Below, in pieces: positions 1-6,820 of a DNA stretch of 15,362 bases. The stretch covers positions 1 through 15,362 of the forward strand of contig JAQYVQ010000322.1 in the NCBI GenBank assembly GCA_030145435.1, given 5' to 3'. Source of the DNA: Syntrophobacteria bacterium (GTDB taxonomy: Bacteria; Desulfobacterota; DSWW01). How positions within the stretch are numbered: the first letter of the stretch is position 1; each line of letters opens with the position of its first letter. Made by a program: the position numbers and the translations under genes. Under the pieces are notes generated by a model, which did no database searches, was not told the origin of the DNA, and saw only the letters and a program-made list of their open reading frames with translations.

Positions 1-345
1 CGGGAGGAAAGTCCGAGCTCCATAGGGCCGGGTGCTGGGTAACGCCCAGTGGGGGAAACCCCAAGGAAAGTGCCACAGAAAACAAACCGCTCGTTCTCCG
101 AACGAGTAAGGGTGAAACGGTGAGGTAAGAGCTCACCAGCGGTCCGGGTGACCGGATCGGCTAGGTAAACCCCACCTGGAGCAAGACCGAATAGGAGGGC
201 AATCCCCGAGAGGGGAAGCGGGTGGCCCGCCCAAAGCCCTCGGGTTGGTTGCTGGAGGCATGGGGTAACCCATGCCCTAGAGGAATGGTCGCTGCCTCAT
301 GGGGGGAAACCCCCTTGGGGAACAGAACTCGGCTTACGGGCTGCT
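1..345 (+). ncRNA. rnpB: RNase P RNA, class A, 5' end cut by window edge
   Basis: This is the catalytic RNA of ribonuclease P, which removes the 5' leader of pre-tRNAs. The conserved blocks appear in the expected order on the plus strand. GAGGAAAGTCCG near positions 4-15 is the 5' strand of P4. The block GGTGAAACGGTGAGGTAAG lies at about 112-130. The block AGGTAAACCCCACCTGGAGC lies at about 163-182. ACAGAACTCGGCTTAC at 322-337 is the 3' strand of P4 with the J2/4 region. Bacterial class A RNAs are about 350-400 nt and have some 50-60 nt before the first block, so the 5' strands of P1-P3 lie outside the window. The exact 3' end is uncertain (about 341-360). The RNA converges on yjbQ, whose stop codon is only about 30 bp away. 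Confidence 0.95.
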
Positions 346-369
346 TCGGCGTCTGTGCCCCTTTTTTTC
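338..369 (+). terminator. Probable rnpB terminator (T-run)
   Basis: A run of seven T (362-368) follows a GC-rich segment directly after the conserved rnpB 3' block. A short GC-TTCG-GC hairpin and GGGC/GCCC pairing (338-341 with 357-360) could form, but the 5' partner strand of P1 is outside the window, so the full stem cannot be judged. It lies just before the yjbQ stop codon on the opposite strand. Confidence 0.45.
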
Positions 370-373
370 GGAA

Positions 374-790
374 TTATTCTCCAAGAATCTGCAGGATCAC
401 CTGCCTCTGGCGCGGTACGTTGTCGAAATCCGCCACAACGATCTGCTGCCACGTCCCGAGCAGAAGCTCGCGATCTTTGAAGGGCACCGTCAGGGAAGGC
501 CCCAGCGAAGCTGCGCGCACATGGGAAAACCCGTTGCCGTCCCCCCACCGCTCGTTGTGCCGGTAAACCCCCTCGGACGGAATCGAACGTTCCATGAAGT
601 CCTGGAAGTCACGGACCGCCCCCGGCTCGAATTCGATCGTCGTCACGCCGCCCGTCGCACCGGGGACGAAGACCGTCACGATACCGTCGGTCATCCCTGA
701 ATCGTTGATCGCCTCCGAGACTTGGCGGGTGATTTCCCTTAGGTCACATGTGCCCTTTGTGGAAAGCGAGAGGCTGATTGTCTTTACCAT
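374..790 (-). CDS. yjbQ: YjbQ family protein (UPF0047; secondary thiamine-phosphate synthase-type)
   Basis: A cytoplasmic protein of 138 residues, the usual length for the YjbQ/UPF0047 family. The family hallmarks are complete: YRHNE at 76-80, GDGNGFSH at 83-90, SLGPSLTVPF at 95-104, LLGTWQQIV at 110-118 and DFDNVPRQRQ at 121-130. Family members are annotated as secondary thiamine-phosphate synthases because some show weak activity of that kind. Their physiological role is unsettled, so the function should be read loosely. The ATG at 790 has an AAGGA Shine-Dalgarno sequence 8 nt upstream. It is the last gene of the minus-strand series tatD, AsmA-like, yjbQ. The 158-bp gap before it is mostly a palindromic repeat ending about 10 bp from the start codon. 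It converges with rnpB. Confidence 0.9.
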   Translation of the reverse strand: MVKTISLSLSTKGTCDLREITRQVSEAINDSGMTDGIVTVFVPGATGGVTTIEFEPGAVRDFQDFMERSIPSEGVYRHNERWGDGNGFSHVRAASLGPSLTVPFKDRELLLGTWQQIVVADFDNVPRQRQVILQILGE

Positions 791-800
791 GTTGGGGTCC

Positions 801-911
801 TTATAAGCTGTAAGCTCTTAGCTGTAAGCTCCCCTCGCCCCCCCCTCGATGGGATGCCCTCGAATGAGGGGGCAGGGTGGGCTAAGAGCGAATGGCTAAT
901 AGCCTATTGTC
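801..911. repeat. Palindromic intergenic repeat, copy 1
   Basis: An imperfect palindrome between the AsmA-like gene and yjbQ. The outer parts repeat words such as TAAGCTGTAAGCT and GCTAATAGCC. An exact 9-bp inverted pair, GCTCTTAGC (814-822) and GCTAAGAGC (881-889), brackets a central hairpin with CCCCCTC (841-847) pairing GAGGGGG (866-872). The word AATGGCTAATAGCC at 891-904 matches AATGGCTATTAGCC at the start of copy 2 (6661-6674) with one mismatch. The left edge sits at the yjbQ ribosome-binding site. I see no coding potential. It could be a non-autonomous mobile element (MITE-like) or a transcript-stabilising hairpin. Confidence 0.7.
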
Positions 912-948
912 TACAGAAGCTTTGCCATTTCATTCTTGGCTTTTCGAC

Positions 949-3585
949 TCACCTCTTCTTAAACAGTTCTCTGAGTAAGAGTTCTCCCGGCGTCGCCTCG
1001 CCCTCGGTCTTCTCCGCGGGCAACCCTAGCTGCTCTCGAAGCTTCTCGACCCCTTGCCGGGTGTAGTACCGGGAGACAGCGCCCAGCACGTACTCCGAAT
1101 CCAGGGAGACCACCGGTTTCTTCGTCTTCCCCGTTAGCGTGATGGGCAGGACGACTCTCTGCTCCGCGTTGTACAGCGCCTTCATGACCTCTGCTTTTTG
1201 CGCCAGCTCCGCGGAATGACGCTTCGCAAGGATTACCTTCCCCTTCATGTCGAGCAATTGTTCTTGGAGGTACACCTTTCCTTCCAGAAGGGCGTCCGAA
1301 TCCGTGGCCTTGCTCGTGCCTATATTGCGCAACTGCAGGCCCTCGAGCAGCAGAACGTCCTTGCGCATCTTGAAGGTCCCCTCGAGCCAGTCGAACCGTG
1401 TGGACTCGTGCTCCCGGACTTCCTGCCGACTGGATTTCAGCTTCTGATCCATCCCCTTGAGTCCGAACAAGGCGTCCGCAACGCTTCCGACGAGGTCGAA
1501 ATTCTTGAGTTCCCCTTCAGAGATACGGAACGAGCCCTCGGCATTCACGGCCGACTCCGCCCCTGTCCGGGTGCTTCCGCTGGCCGTGAACTGCCCCCGA
1601 AAGGACCCGGAAAAACTGTCCTTGTATTCCGTCAGCCGATCCAGCACCTCACCCATCGCAACGTCCCTGACACTGGGCCTGAAACTCCAGGTTCCCTTTG
1701 CCAGATCGTGGCGCCCTGTCGCCTGCACCTCGCCCTGGAAGACATTCAACTCCACACCGCTGATTTCCAGCACGTCCGGACTGTAATTCATGCTGGCCAT
1801 CAACTTCTCAAAGGGAACGTTCATGACCTGTCCCTTCTTGATCTCCGCCTGGGCGGCACCCAGGATTCCCGTGGACTTCTTCCTTGCCTGGACCTTGATG
1901 TGGCAGGACTCCAGAAGTCCGGAACGGTCCCCTCCGCCCCCTTTTTCTCCCTCCGGAGGAGGCAACAGGAACCCGATCTTGTCCGAGGAGATCTGAAGGT
2001 TCGCGGACACGTCTTCAGGCGTGCCTCGCAAGGAACTCCTCAGGAAGAAGCTCCCCTCCGGCTCATAAGGCGCCAGCGAGGGGCACAGCTTGTCCCAACC
2101 CTCCAGGACAATCGGGTTGGTCTGTATGAGAAACCCGAAATGGGGCATTTTCGAAAGCGTCAACTCTCCCGAAGCATTCAGGGCCAGGGTGTGGAGAAGC
2201 AACTCGAGATCCTTCACCGTGACACGTTCCCCTTTCTTGTCGGCCTTGCAGCCGATCGAGAACTTGCCACCCGAGGCCTTCTGAAACAGGTCCTGGTATT
2301 CGATCTTCATGCCCTCCAGGTCCAGGCGAGCCTCGAGATCGAATGCCTCCCGGGTCCCGGCCGACTCGAGGTGCATGGCCAGGGGTCCCTCGAAGCTGAG
2401 TTCATCCGGAAGGGCTTGCGCAGCCGCCGGTACGATCGCGACCAACAAGTCAGGCCGGAACCCTTCGCTCCAGACCTTTCCTTCCCATCGTGGGTCGGTC
2501 CGGAAGGACTCGACCACCCCCTTCATCTGGAGTCGCTCGCCGTTCACGGTGACCTCCAACGATTCGAGCACGAGCTTCTCTGCGGCGGCCTCGAGGACGA
2601 GATTCTCCGCGATCGTGCAATGCAACGCCACCGGCTCCGAGCCGCCCCTCTCTTCCGCCCCGGCCGCCTCCAACCGAAGGTCCTGGAGATCGACCGTAGC
2701 CCGGGAGACGATCTTCTGATCGAACGAGCCCTTTGCCTCCCAGCTGACACTCCCCGTTCCTGAGCGGATCCGCACGGGGAGTTCCGAGGCGAGGAGGCTC
2801 ACGACGGTCCCGAGCGGAAGCTCGCGCAGGGAAGCCCGGATGTCGAAGGGGACCGTTTCCGGCCGCACTTCTTCCCCCACGGGCCCCACCGTCCCGGCGA
2901 ATTCTAAGTTCTGTCCCGATCCGTTCAACAGGTCCGCCGCCACTCGGATCGAGACGGGTCGATCGAAGGCGAGATCTCTCACATCCACGTCGAGAGCGTC
3001 GATCACCAGGGGGCTTTGGCCGGGCCGCAACATGTCATCCTGGTATACGATTCTTCCCTGCCGGATCGAGAACTCGTTGACCAGAAGACCCGCCAGCACA
3101 CCGAGCCCCCCCGCGGTCTCCGCCTCGGCAGGCGTCTGGCCTTCAGGTGTTTCCTCCGCGGTCGGAGTTCCCTCCCCTGTCGTGTCTTCTTCCGCCTCCA
3201 CGATCAGGTCACTGAAGCTCGACTCCCCGTCCGCATTCCTGGCCAGGCGAATCACCGGTCTCTTCAGGACGATCCTCTTGACCTTGATCTGCCTCTTCAA
3301 CAGAGGCAGGAGCATGACCCTCACCTGCAGCCCCTCCAACTGGAGAAAATCTCCTGTCGAAAAAGCCGGGTTGTCCGCTACCCTGAGACCACGAAGCTCT
3401 GCCCCGAAGCCGCTCAGCACGGTCAACTCGATGTGCTCGAAGTCCACCTCACGAGGGATGTAAGGTTTAATCTTGGAGAGAATCGTGCCCTTGTAGTGGT
3501 TCAGGTCGATCATGAACGGCGCCAGGACCGCTACAAGGAAAACCAGAATCAACAGGATGCCCAGAACGATGCCGATCTTCTTCAT
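949..3585 (-). CDS. AsmA family protein
   Basis: An 878-residue envelope protein of the AsmA/TamB/YhdP superfamily. Members are inner-membrane-anchored, mostly periplasmic beta-rich proteins linked to outer-membrane biogenesis and phospholipid transport between membranes. One N-terminal membrane segment lies at about residues 4-24 (MKKIGIVLGILLILVFLV). An AsmA-like N-terminal region follows, then an acidic low-complexity stretch rich in E, T, G and P at about 129-160. The C-terminal AsmA_2-like domain covers about 661-830 and contains SFRISEGELKNFDLVG and WLEGTFKMRKDVLLLEGL. The ATG at 3585 is chosen over one 23 codons upstream because GGGAG lies about 8 nt before it and the membrane segment then starts at once. 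The gene is 121 bp downstream of tatD and probably co-transcribed. The ligand is unknown. Confidence 0.87.
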   Translation of the reverse strand: MKKIGIVLGILLILVFLVAVLAPFMIDLNHYKGTILSKIKPYIPREVDFEHIELTVLSGFGAELRGLRVADNPAFSTGDFLQLEGLQVRVMLLPLLKRQIKVKRIVLKRPVIRLARNADGESSFSDLIVEAEEDTTGEGTPTAEETPEGQTPAEAETAGGLGVLAGLLVNEFSIRQGRIVYQDDMLRPGQSPLVIDALDVDVRDLAFDRPVSIRVAADLLNGSGQNLEFAGTVGPVGEEVRPETVPFDIRASLRELPLGTVVSLLASELPVRIRSGTGSVSWEAKGSFDQKIVSRATVDLQDLRLEAAGAEERGGSEPVALHCTIAENLVLEAAAEKLVLESLEVTVNGERLQMKGVVESFRTDPRWEGKVWSEGFRPDLLVAIVPAAAQALPDELSFEGPLAMHLESAGTREAFDLEARLDLEGMKIEYQDLFQKASGGKFSIGCKADKKGERVTVKDLELLLHTLALNASGELTLSKMPHFGFLIQTNPIVLEGWDKLCPSLAPYEPEGSFFLRSSLRGTPEDVSANLQISSDKIGFLLPPPEGEKGGGGDRSGLLESCHIKVQARKKSTGILGAAQAEIKKGQVMNVPFEKLMASMNYSPDVLEISGVELNVFQGEVQATGRHDLAKGTWSFRPSVRDVAMGEVLDRLTEYKDSFSGSFRGQFTASGSTRTGAESAVNAEGSFRISEGELKNFDLVGSVADALFGLKGMDQKLKSSRQEVREHESTRFDWLEGTFKMRKDVLLLEGLQLRNIGTSKATDSDALLEGKVYLQEQLLDMKGKVILAKRHSAELAQKAEVMKALYNAEQRVVLPITLTGKTKKPVVSLDSEYVLGAVSRYYTRQGVEKLREQLGLPAEKTEGEATPGELLLRELFKKR

Positions 3586-3706
3586 CAGGGGTTCTCCCTC
3601 ACCAGGGTCGGATTGCCCGCTCTCGAGTGGTCTCAAGTCAGGGACGGGCAACAAGTAAGGAACGTATCACCCGTTCCTAGGGTTTGCAAGGAAGTGAGCG
3701 CCTCGT

Positions 3707-4474
3707 TCAGGCGGATCTCTCCGGCCACGTCTTTCCCAGGAACCGCTTCACATTCTCCGTTGTCTGTCCGGCAACCTCTGCCGCAGAGCAGCCCTTCAAG
3801 GAGGCCACTTGTTCACAAACGCGCACCACCGTAGAGGGGGTCGCCTCCTCGCCCTCGTAGGCGACCGGGCAATCGGTCTCCAGCAGGATGTTCTCCAGGG
3901 GCGCTGACCGAATCGCTTCCTGGTGCATTCGGCTGTATGCGAGAGCGGGCGTAGCAGAGATGAAATCGCCGCGCTCGACGATCGCGTCGATAAGCTCCAG
4001 AGGGCCGGTGTACCAGTGATACACTGCCCGCGGCACATCCGCTTCCTCCACGAGCAGCAAGGCCCGCTGGTGTGAGTATCGGCAGTGTACGATCACAGGC
4101 AGGCCCCTCTCCCTCGCCAGGTGCAGCTGCTTGGTGAACAATTCCTTCTGCAGAGGCTTCTTTGTCTTGATCTTGTAGTCCAACCCGATCTCACCTATTG
4201 CAACCGCCTGTTCCAGATTCTCTTCCATTTTCCCGAGGGTCTCTTCGATGTCCTCTTTGTCGATCTGCCAAGGGTGCAGGCCCAGAGCAGGAAGTACGAT
4301 ACCCGGAAATTTCTCCCTGAGGCGCATCGTTCTTCCTATTGACTCGCCCCCCATAGAGACCCCGATCACGGCGAGCACGCCCATCGAAACAGCCTTCCTG
4401 ATTTCTTCCTCCGCACCTCCGAGCAAGTCGAGGTGCGCATGTGCATCCACAAGCAAGGTACGGTTCGTCTCCAT
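3707..4474 (-). CDS. TatD family metal-dependent hydrolase (putative DNase)
   Basis: A 255-residue TIM-barrel hydrolase, the normal TatD length. The two-metal site is complete by eye: H12 and H14 in DAHAHLDL, E95 in GEIGLDY, H130 in VIVHCR, H153 in VYHWYTG and D201 in LLETDCP. TatD proteins are cytoplasmic 3'-5' exonucleases or deoxyribonucleases, some active in DNA repair or D-aminoacyl-tRNA processing. Which paralogue this is (TatD, YcfH or YjjV type) cannot be told here, so no symbol is given. The ATG at 4474 is preferred over one 32 codons upstream: it has AAAGGAG about 8 nt before it, the upstream extension is charged and unlike the family, and a candidate -10 box overlaps the longer start. 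It heads the leftward cluster with the AsmA-like gene and yjbQ. Confidence 0.9.
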   Translation of the reverse strand: METNRTLLVDAHAHLDLLGGAEEEIRKAVSMGVLAVIGVSMGGESIGRTMRLREKFPGIVLPALGLHPWQIDKEDIEETLGKMEENLEQAVAIGEIGLDYKIKTKKPLQKELFTKQLHLARERGLPVIVHCRYSHQRALLLVEEADVPRAVYHWYTGPLELIDAIVERGDFISATPALAYSRMHQEAIRSAPLENILLETDCPVAYEGEEATPSTVVRVCEQVASLKGCSAAEVAGQTTENVKRFLGKTWPERSA

Positions 4475-4575
4475 CGACCCTCTCCTTTGGTCTTTCTCGT
4501 CCTCGTCCTCGATCATGTACCGAGCGTTTTCTTCATGGACAGGGGTCTTGAACCACGGATCTAGCTTCATTTTCC

Positions 4576-4584
4576 AGTATAGCA
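4576..4584 (-). promoter_or_regulatory. Candidate extended -10 promoter for tatD cluster
   Basis: The minus strand reads TGCTATACT, an extended -10 (TGnTATAAT) with one mismatch, about 100 bp upstream of the chosen tatD start. No -35 box is evident at the usual spacing. Transcription would start near 4568, consistent with the start codon at 4474. Confidence 0.35.
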
Positions 4585-4990
4585 GCTTCGAACCCCGGAG
4601 GGGGATCCCGCACGAACCGCCCTTCCGGAGGATCTACGACGGACGCCCCTTTTTGCCACCTCGCGAAATATTTTTCACCTTCCAGGCTCGGAAACCTGGA
4701 AAAGTTTTTCGTGCCCGACTCGTCTCATTTCCCTTCGCCCCTTCGCAGGGCGACAACCGGGGGACGATCCGGAAACCCGACCGTCCCTGGAACACCCTAC
4801 AACATCCTGTCATCGCTACATTTTTTCGCCTCTCCCTCCCTTACGAACGGCGCGTTTTGGGGCCGCCGTCAGCACGGAGCAAAAGGGTCAGGGAAACGAA
4901 CGCTTCTCTGGCATCCTTCTTGCTCTTTTCGTACAGATCCAAACGAAACAGGCATGGGTGCATGTGCAATCTTCAGAGGCCAGGAACGAC
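4585..4990. other. Divergent intergenic region with no gene seen
   Basis: About 400 bp between the divergent tatD-cluster promoter candidate and the protease gene. Short open frames exist but have no ribosome-binding site and no recognisable product. It contains one terminator-like hairpin (4680-4709), T-rich stretches and no convincing sigma70 promoter for the protease, although one must lie here or be of another sigma class. Confidence 0.6.
4680..4709 (+). terminator. Terminator-like hairpin upstream of protease gene
   Basis: TTCCAGG (4680-4686) pairs with CCTGGAA (4695-4701) around an 8-nt loop and is followed by AAG and five T. The stem is only 7 bp, so termination would be weak. No plus-strand gene precedes it nearby, so it could end a leader transcript or be coincidental. 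Confidence 0.35.
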
Positions 4991-6679
4991 ATGACGGCAG
5001 AAAAGTCCCGAGCAAAATCGAAGGCCCTCTCCGGATGGTTGATCTTGGCATGGGTCCTCCTCCTGTTCTCCCTGCCCCGAGCCCTTCAGGCCGAGTCCGG
5101 GGAACTGATGTCCGTTCAAACCGCCATTCAGAGGAGCGGTGCCCGTTGGACATCCGGAGAGACCCCCATGAGCCGCCTGTCCCCTGAGGAGAGGCGAAGA
5201 TATCTCGGAGCCAGACTGTCCCTCATGCCTCCCCCGGAGTTGAGCGCCTCTTCCGTTCGGAAGGCCACGAACCTCCCGAAGCGTGTCGACTGGAGGAACG
5301 TCCAGGGAACCGACTGGACAACCCCTGTGAAAGACCAGGGTTCCTGCGGGAGTTGCTGGGCCTTTTCCGCGGTCGGTACCATGGAGTCGGTCATTTCGAT
5401 CCGGGCGAAAAACCCCGCCCTGACGCTCAACCTCTCCGAGCAGTACGTCCTCTCTTGCAGCGCAGGTAGCTGCGACGGCTGGTGGATGCGGCCTACAGCA
5501 GACTTCTTGAGAGCCTCCGGGGCCGTCGATGAAGGCTGTCTTCCGTACACTGGCGACGGGTCCGACCCGTGTTCCGATCGATGCACGGACTGGCCGAACC
5601 GTGTCTGGAAGATCGATCAGTGGCATTCGGTACCGAACGACGTGGAGGCGATCAAGAGCGCACTGAACCAACAGGTCCTGACCACCGCCTTCGATGTCTA
5701 CACGGATTTCTATTACTACACGGGCGGCGTGTACGAGCACGTCTGGGGCGACTACGAAGGGGGCCATGCGGGTGTCCTGGTCGGATACGACGACATCGAA
5801 CATGTATGGATCGTAAAGAACAGTTGGAACACCTCCTGGGGAGAGGAAGGGTATTTCAAGATCCTCTGGGGAGACAGCGACATCGGACGGGATACCCTCT
5901 TCATCGAGTATGACAATCCCTGTGACGACGACGAGGACGGTTACCTGGATCCCTCTTGTGGTGGCGAGGACTGCGACGACGAGGACCCCCGGGTCCATCC
6001 GGATGCAGAGGAGATCTGCGACGGGAAGGACAGCGACTGCGACTTCGAACTGACCGCAGAGGAGACGGACGGGGATGAGGATGGGTGGCCCCTCTGCAAC
6101 GATTGCGACGACTCCGATGCTGCGGTCAGCCCGGGGGAAATCGATCTCTGCGGGGACGGAATCGACAATGACTGCAGCGGTACGGCGGACGACAAGGACC
6201 TGGACGAGGACGGGGACCAGGACACGGCCTGCGGCGGAACGGATTGCGATGACCAGAATCCCGCGACCTATCTCGGCGCCCCTGAGATCTGCGACGGCCT
6301 GGACAACGACTGTGACGGAAACCTCCCGCAATCCGAACGGGACGTGGACGAGGACACCTGGCTGATCTGTGCAGGGGACTGCATGGACTGGTACTCCAGA
6401 GTCCATCCAGGCAACGCCGAGGCGTGTGACAACTGGCTGGACGATGACTGTGACGGGGGTATCGACGGCGACGACATCGAGTGCGAATTCAGCGCTGCAG
6501 GATGGTCGGCCGCCACCCCTGCCGACGCAGCCTCACTTCAATCGGTTCCCGCCCCGCCCTCGCTCGCCGCATCCCGGATCGGCAACACCGCCCTCTGGCT
6601 TGTCTTGCCCCTGGCTTCCTTCGGAATCGGAAGATGGCTGCAGAGGAGACAACGGGGTAAAATGGCTATTAGCCGTTAG
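4991..6679 (+). CDS. Secreted papain-like (C1A) cysteine protease with MopE-type repeats and C-terminal anchor
   Basis: A 562-residue exported protease. Residues 1-34 form a signal peptide with a basic start and the hydrophobic run WLILAWVLLLFSL. A short propeptide-like region (about 35-95) has SLSPEERRRYLG-type sequence. The C1A catalytic domain spans about 97-310 with the full papain set: Q116 and C122 in DQGSCGSCWAFS, H259 in GGHAGVLVGY and N277 in VKNSWNTSWGEEGYF. Four acidic repeats follow (about 312-351, 360-397, 405-443, 452-489) with DxDxDG, CGGxDCDD and CDGxDNDCDG words. They match the MopE-type metal-binding motif and probably bind Ca2+ or another divalent ion. A Pro/Ala-rich linker, a hydrophobic segment (about 532-548) and RRQRG end the protein, like a surface-sorting tail. 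The ATG at 4991 has AGGA 6 nt upstream; an upstream in-frame GTG would precede the signal peptide and is not used here. The last five codons come from a repeat element. Confidence 0.9.
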   Translation: MTAEKSRAKSKALSGWLILAWVLLLFSLPRALQAESGELMSVQTAIQRSGARWTSGETPMSRLSPEERRRYLGARLSLMPPPELSASSVRKATNLPKRVDWRNVQGTDWTTPVKDQGSCGSCWAFSAVGTMESVISIRAKNPALTLNLSEQYVLSCSAGSCDGWWMRPTADFLRASGAVDEGCLPYTGDGSDPCSDRCTDWPNRVWKIDQWHSVPNDVEAIKSALNQQVLTTAFDVYTDFYYYTGGVYEHVWGDYEGGHAGVLVGYDDIEHVWIVKNSWNTSWGEEGYFKILWGDSDIGRDTLFIEYDNPCDDDEDGYLDPSCGGEDCDDEDPRVHPDAEEICDGKDSDCDFELTAEETDGDEDGWPLCNDCDDSDAAVSPGEIDLCGDGIDNDCSGTADDKDLDEDGDQDTACGGTDCDDQNPATYLGAPEICDGLDNDCDGNLPQSERDVDEDTWLICAGDCMDWYSRVHPGNAEACDNWLDDDCDGGIDGDDIECEFSAAGWSAATPADAASLQSVPAPPSLAASRIGNTALWLVLPLASFGIGRWLQRRQRGKMAISR

Positions 6680-6770
6680 CTATTAGCATTTAGCTCCTCG
6701 CCACTACCCCCCCGGCAAAGTACCCGCCATGGGGCGGTTGGGCGGGCTAAAAGCTAAAGGCTAACAGCCA
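6661..6770. repeat. Palindromic intergenic repeat, copy 2
   Basis: Second copy of the element at 801-911, between the convergent protease and SDR genes. The ends GGCTATTAGCC (6664-6674) and GGCTAACAGCC (6759-6769) are inverted with one mismatch. Between them are GTTAGCTATTAGC and GGCTAAAAGCTAAAGG, a run of seven C and the short hairpin CCGCC-ATGG-GGCGG. The left end overlaps the final codons and stop of the protease gene. Confidence 0.7.
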
Positions 6771-6795
6771 AGATCGAGGACGACGAGGACGGGGG

Positions 6796-6816
6796 AAAAG
6801 GTTCCTGACACCTTTC
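6796..6816. repeat. REP-like hairpin between convergent genes
   Basis: AAAGGT (6797-6802) pairs with ACCTTT (6810-6815) around TCCTGAC, 5 bp past the SDR stop codon. The A-rich/GG...CC/T-rich layout resembles the short REP-type palindromes common in deltaproteobacterial genomes. It may also act as a weak terminator for the minus-strand operon. Confidence 0.5.
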
Positions 6817-6820
6817 TTTC

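Noticed and set aside
1198..2763. Long plus-strand open frame (521 codons) opposite the AsmA-like gene
   Set aside because: It mirrors the codon bias of the real minus-strand gene, has no recognisable domain and no ribosome-binding site.
3658..3678. Hairpin AGGAACG/CGTTCCT between tatD and the AsmA-like gene as a terminator
   Set aside because: No T-run follows on either strand and the stem is only 7 bp, so it is at most a minor leader structure.
4475..4570. Longer tatD reading from an ATG at 4570
   Set aside because: The extra 32 residues are highly charged and unlike TatD proteins. The internal ATG has a strong Shine-Dalgarno, and a candidate -10 box lies just upstream of the longer start.
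4973..6406. Minus-strand open frame opposite the protease gene
   Set aside because: Its valine-rich repetitive product is the complement of the acidic repeat region, with no domain seen.
5927..6490. Acidic repeat DNA in the protease gene considered as a tandem-repeat locus or CRISPR
   Set aside because: Periodicity is at protein level (about 40-residue MopE-type motifs) and the DNA units diverge. There are no constant repeats with unique spacers.
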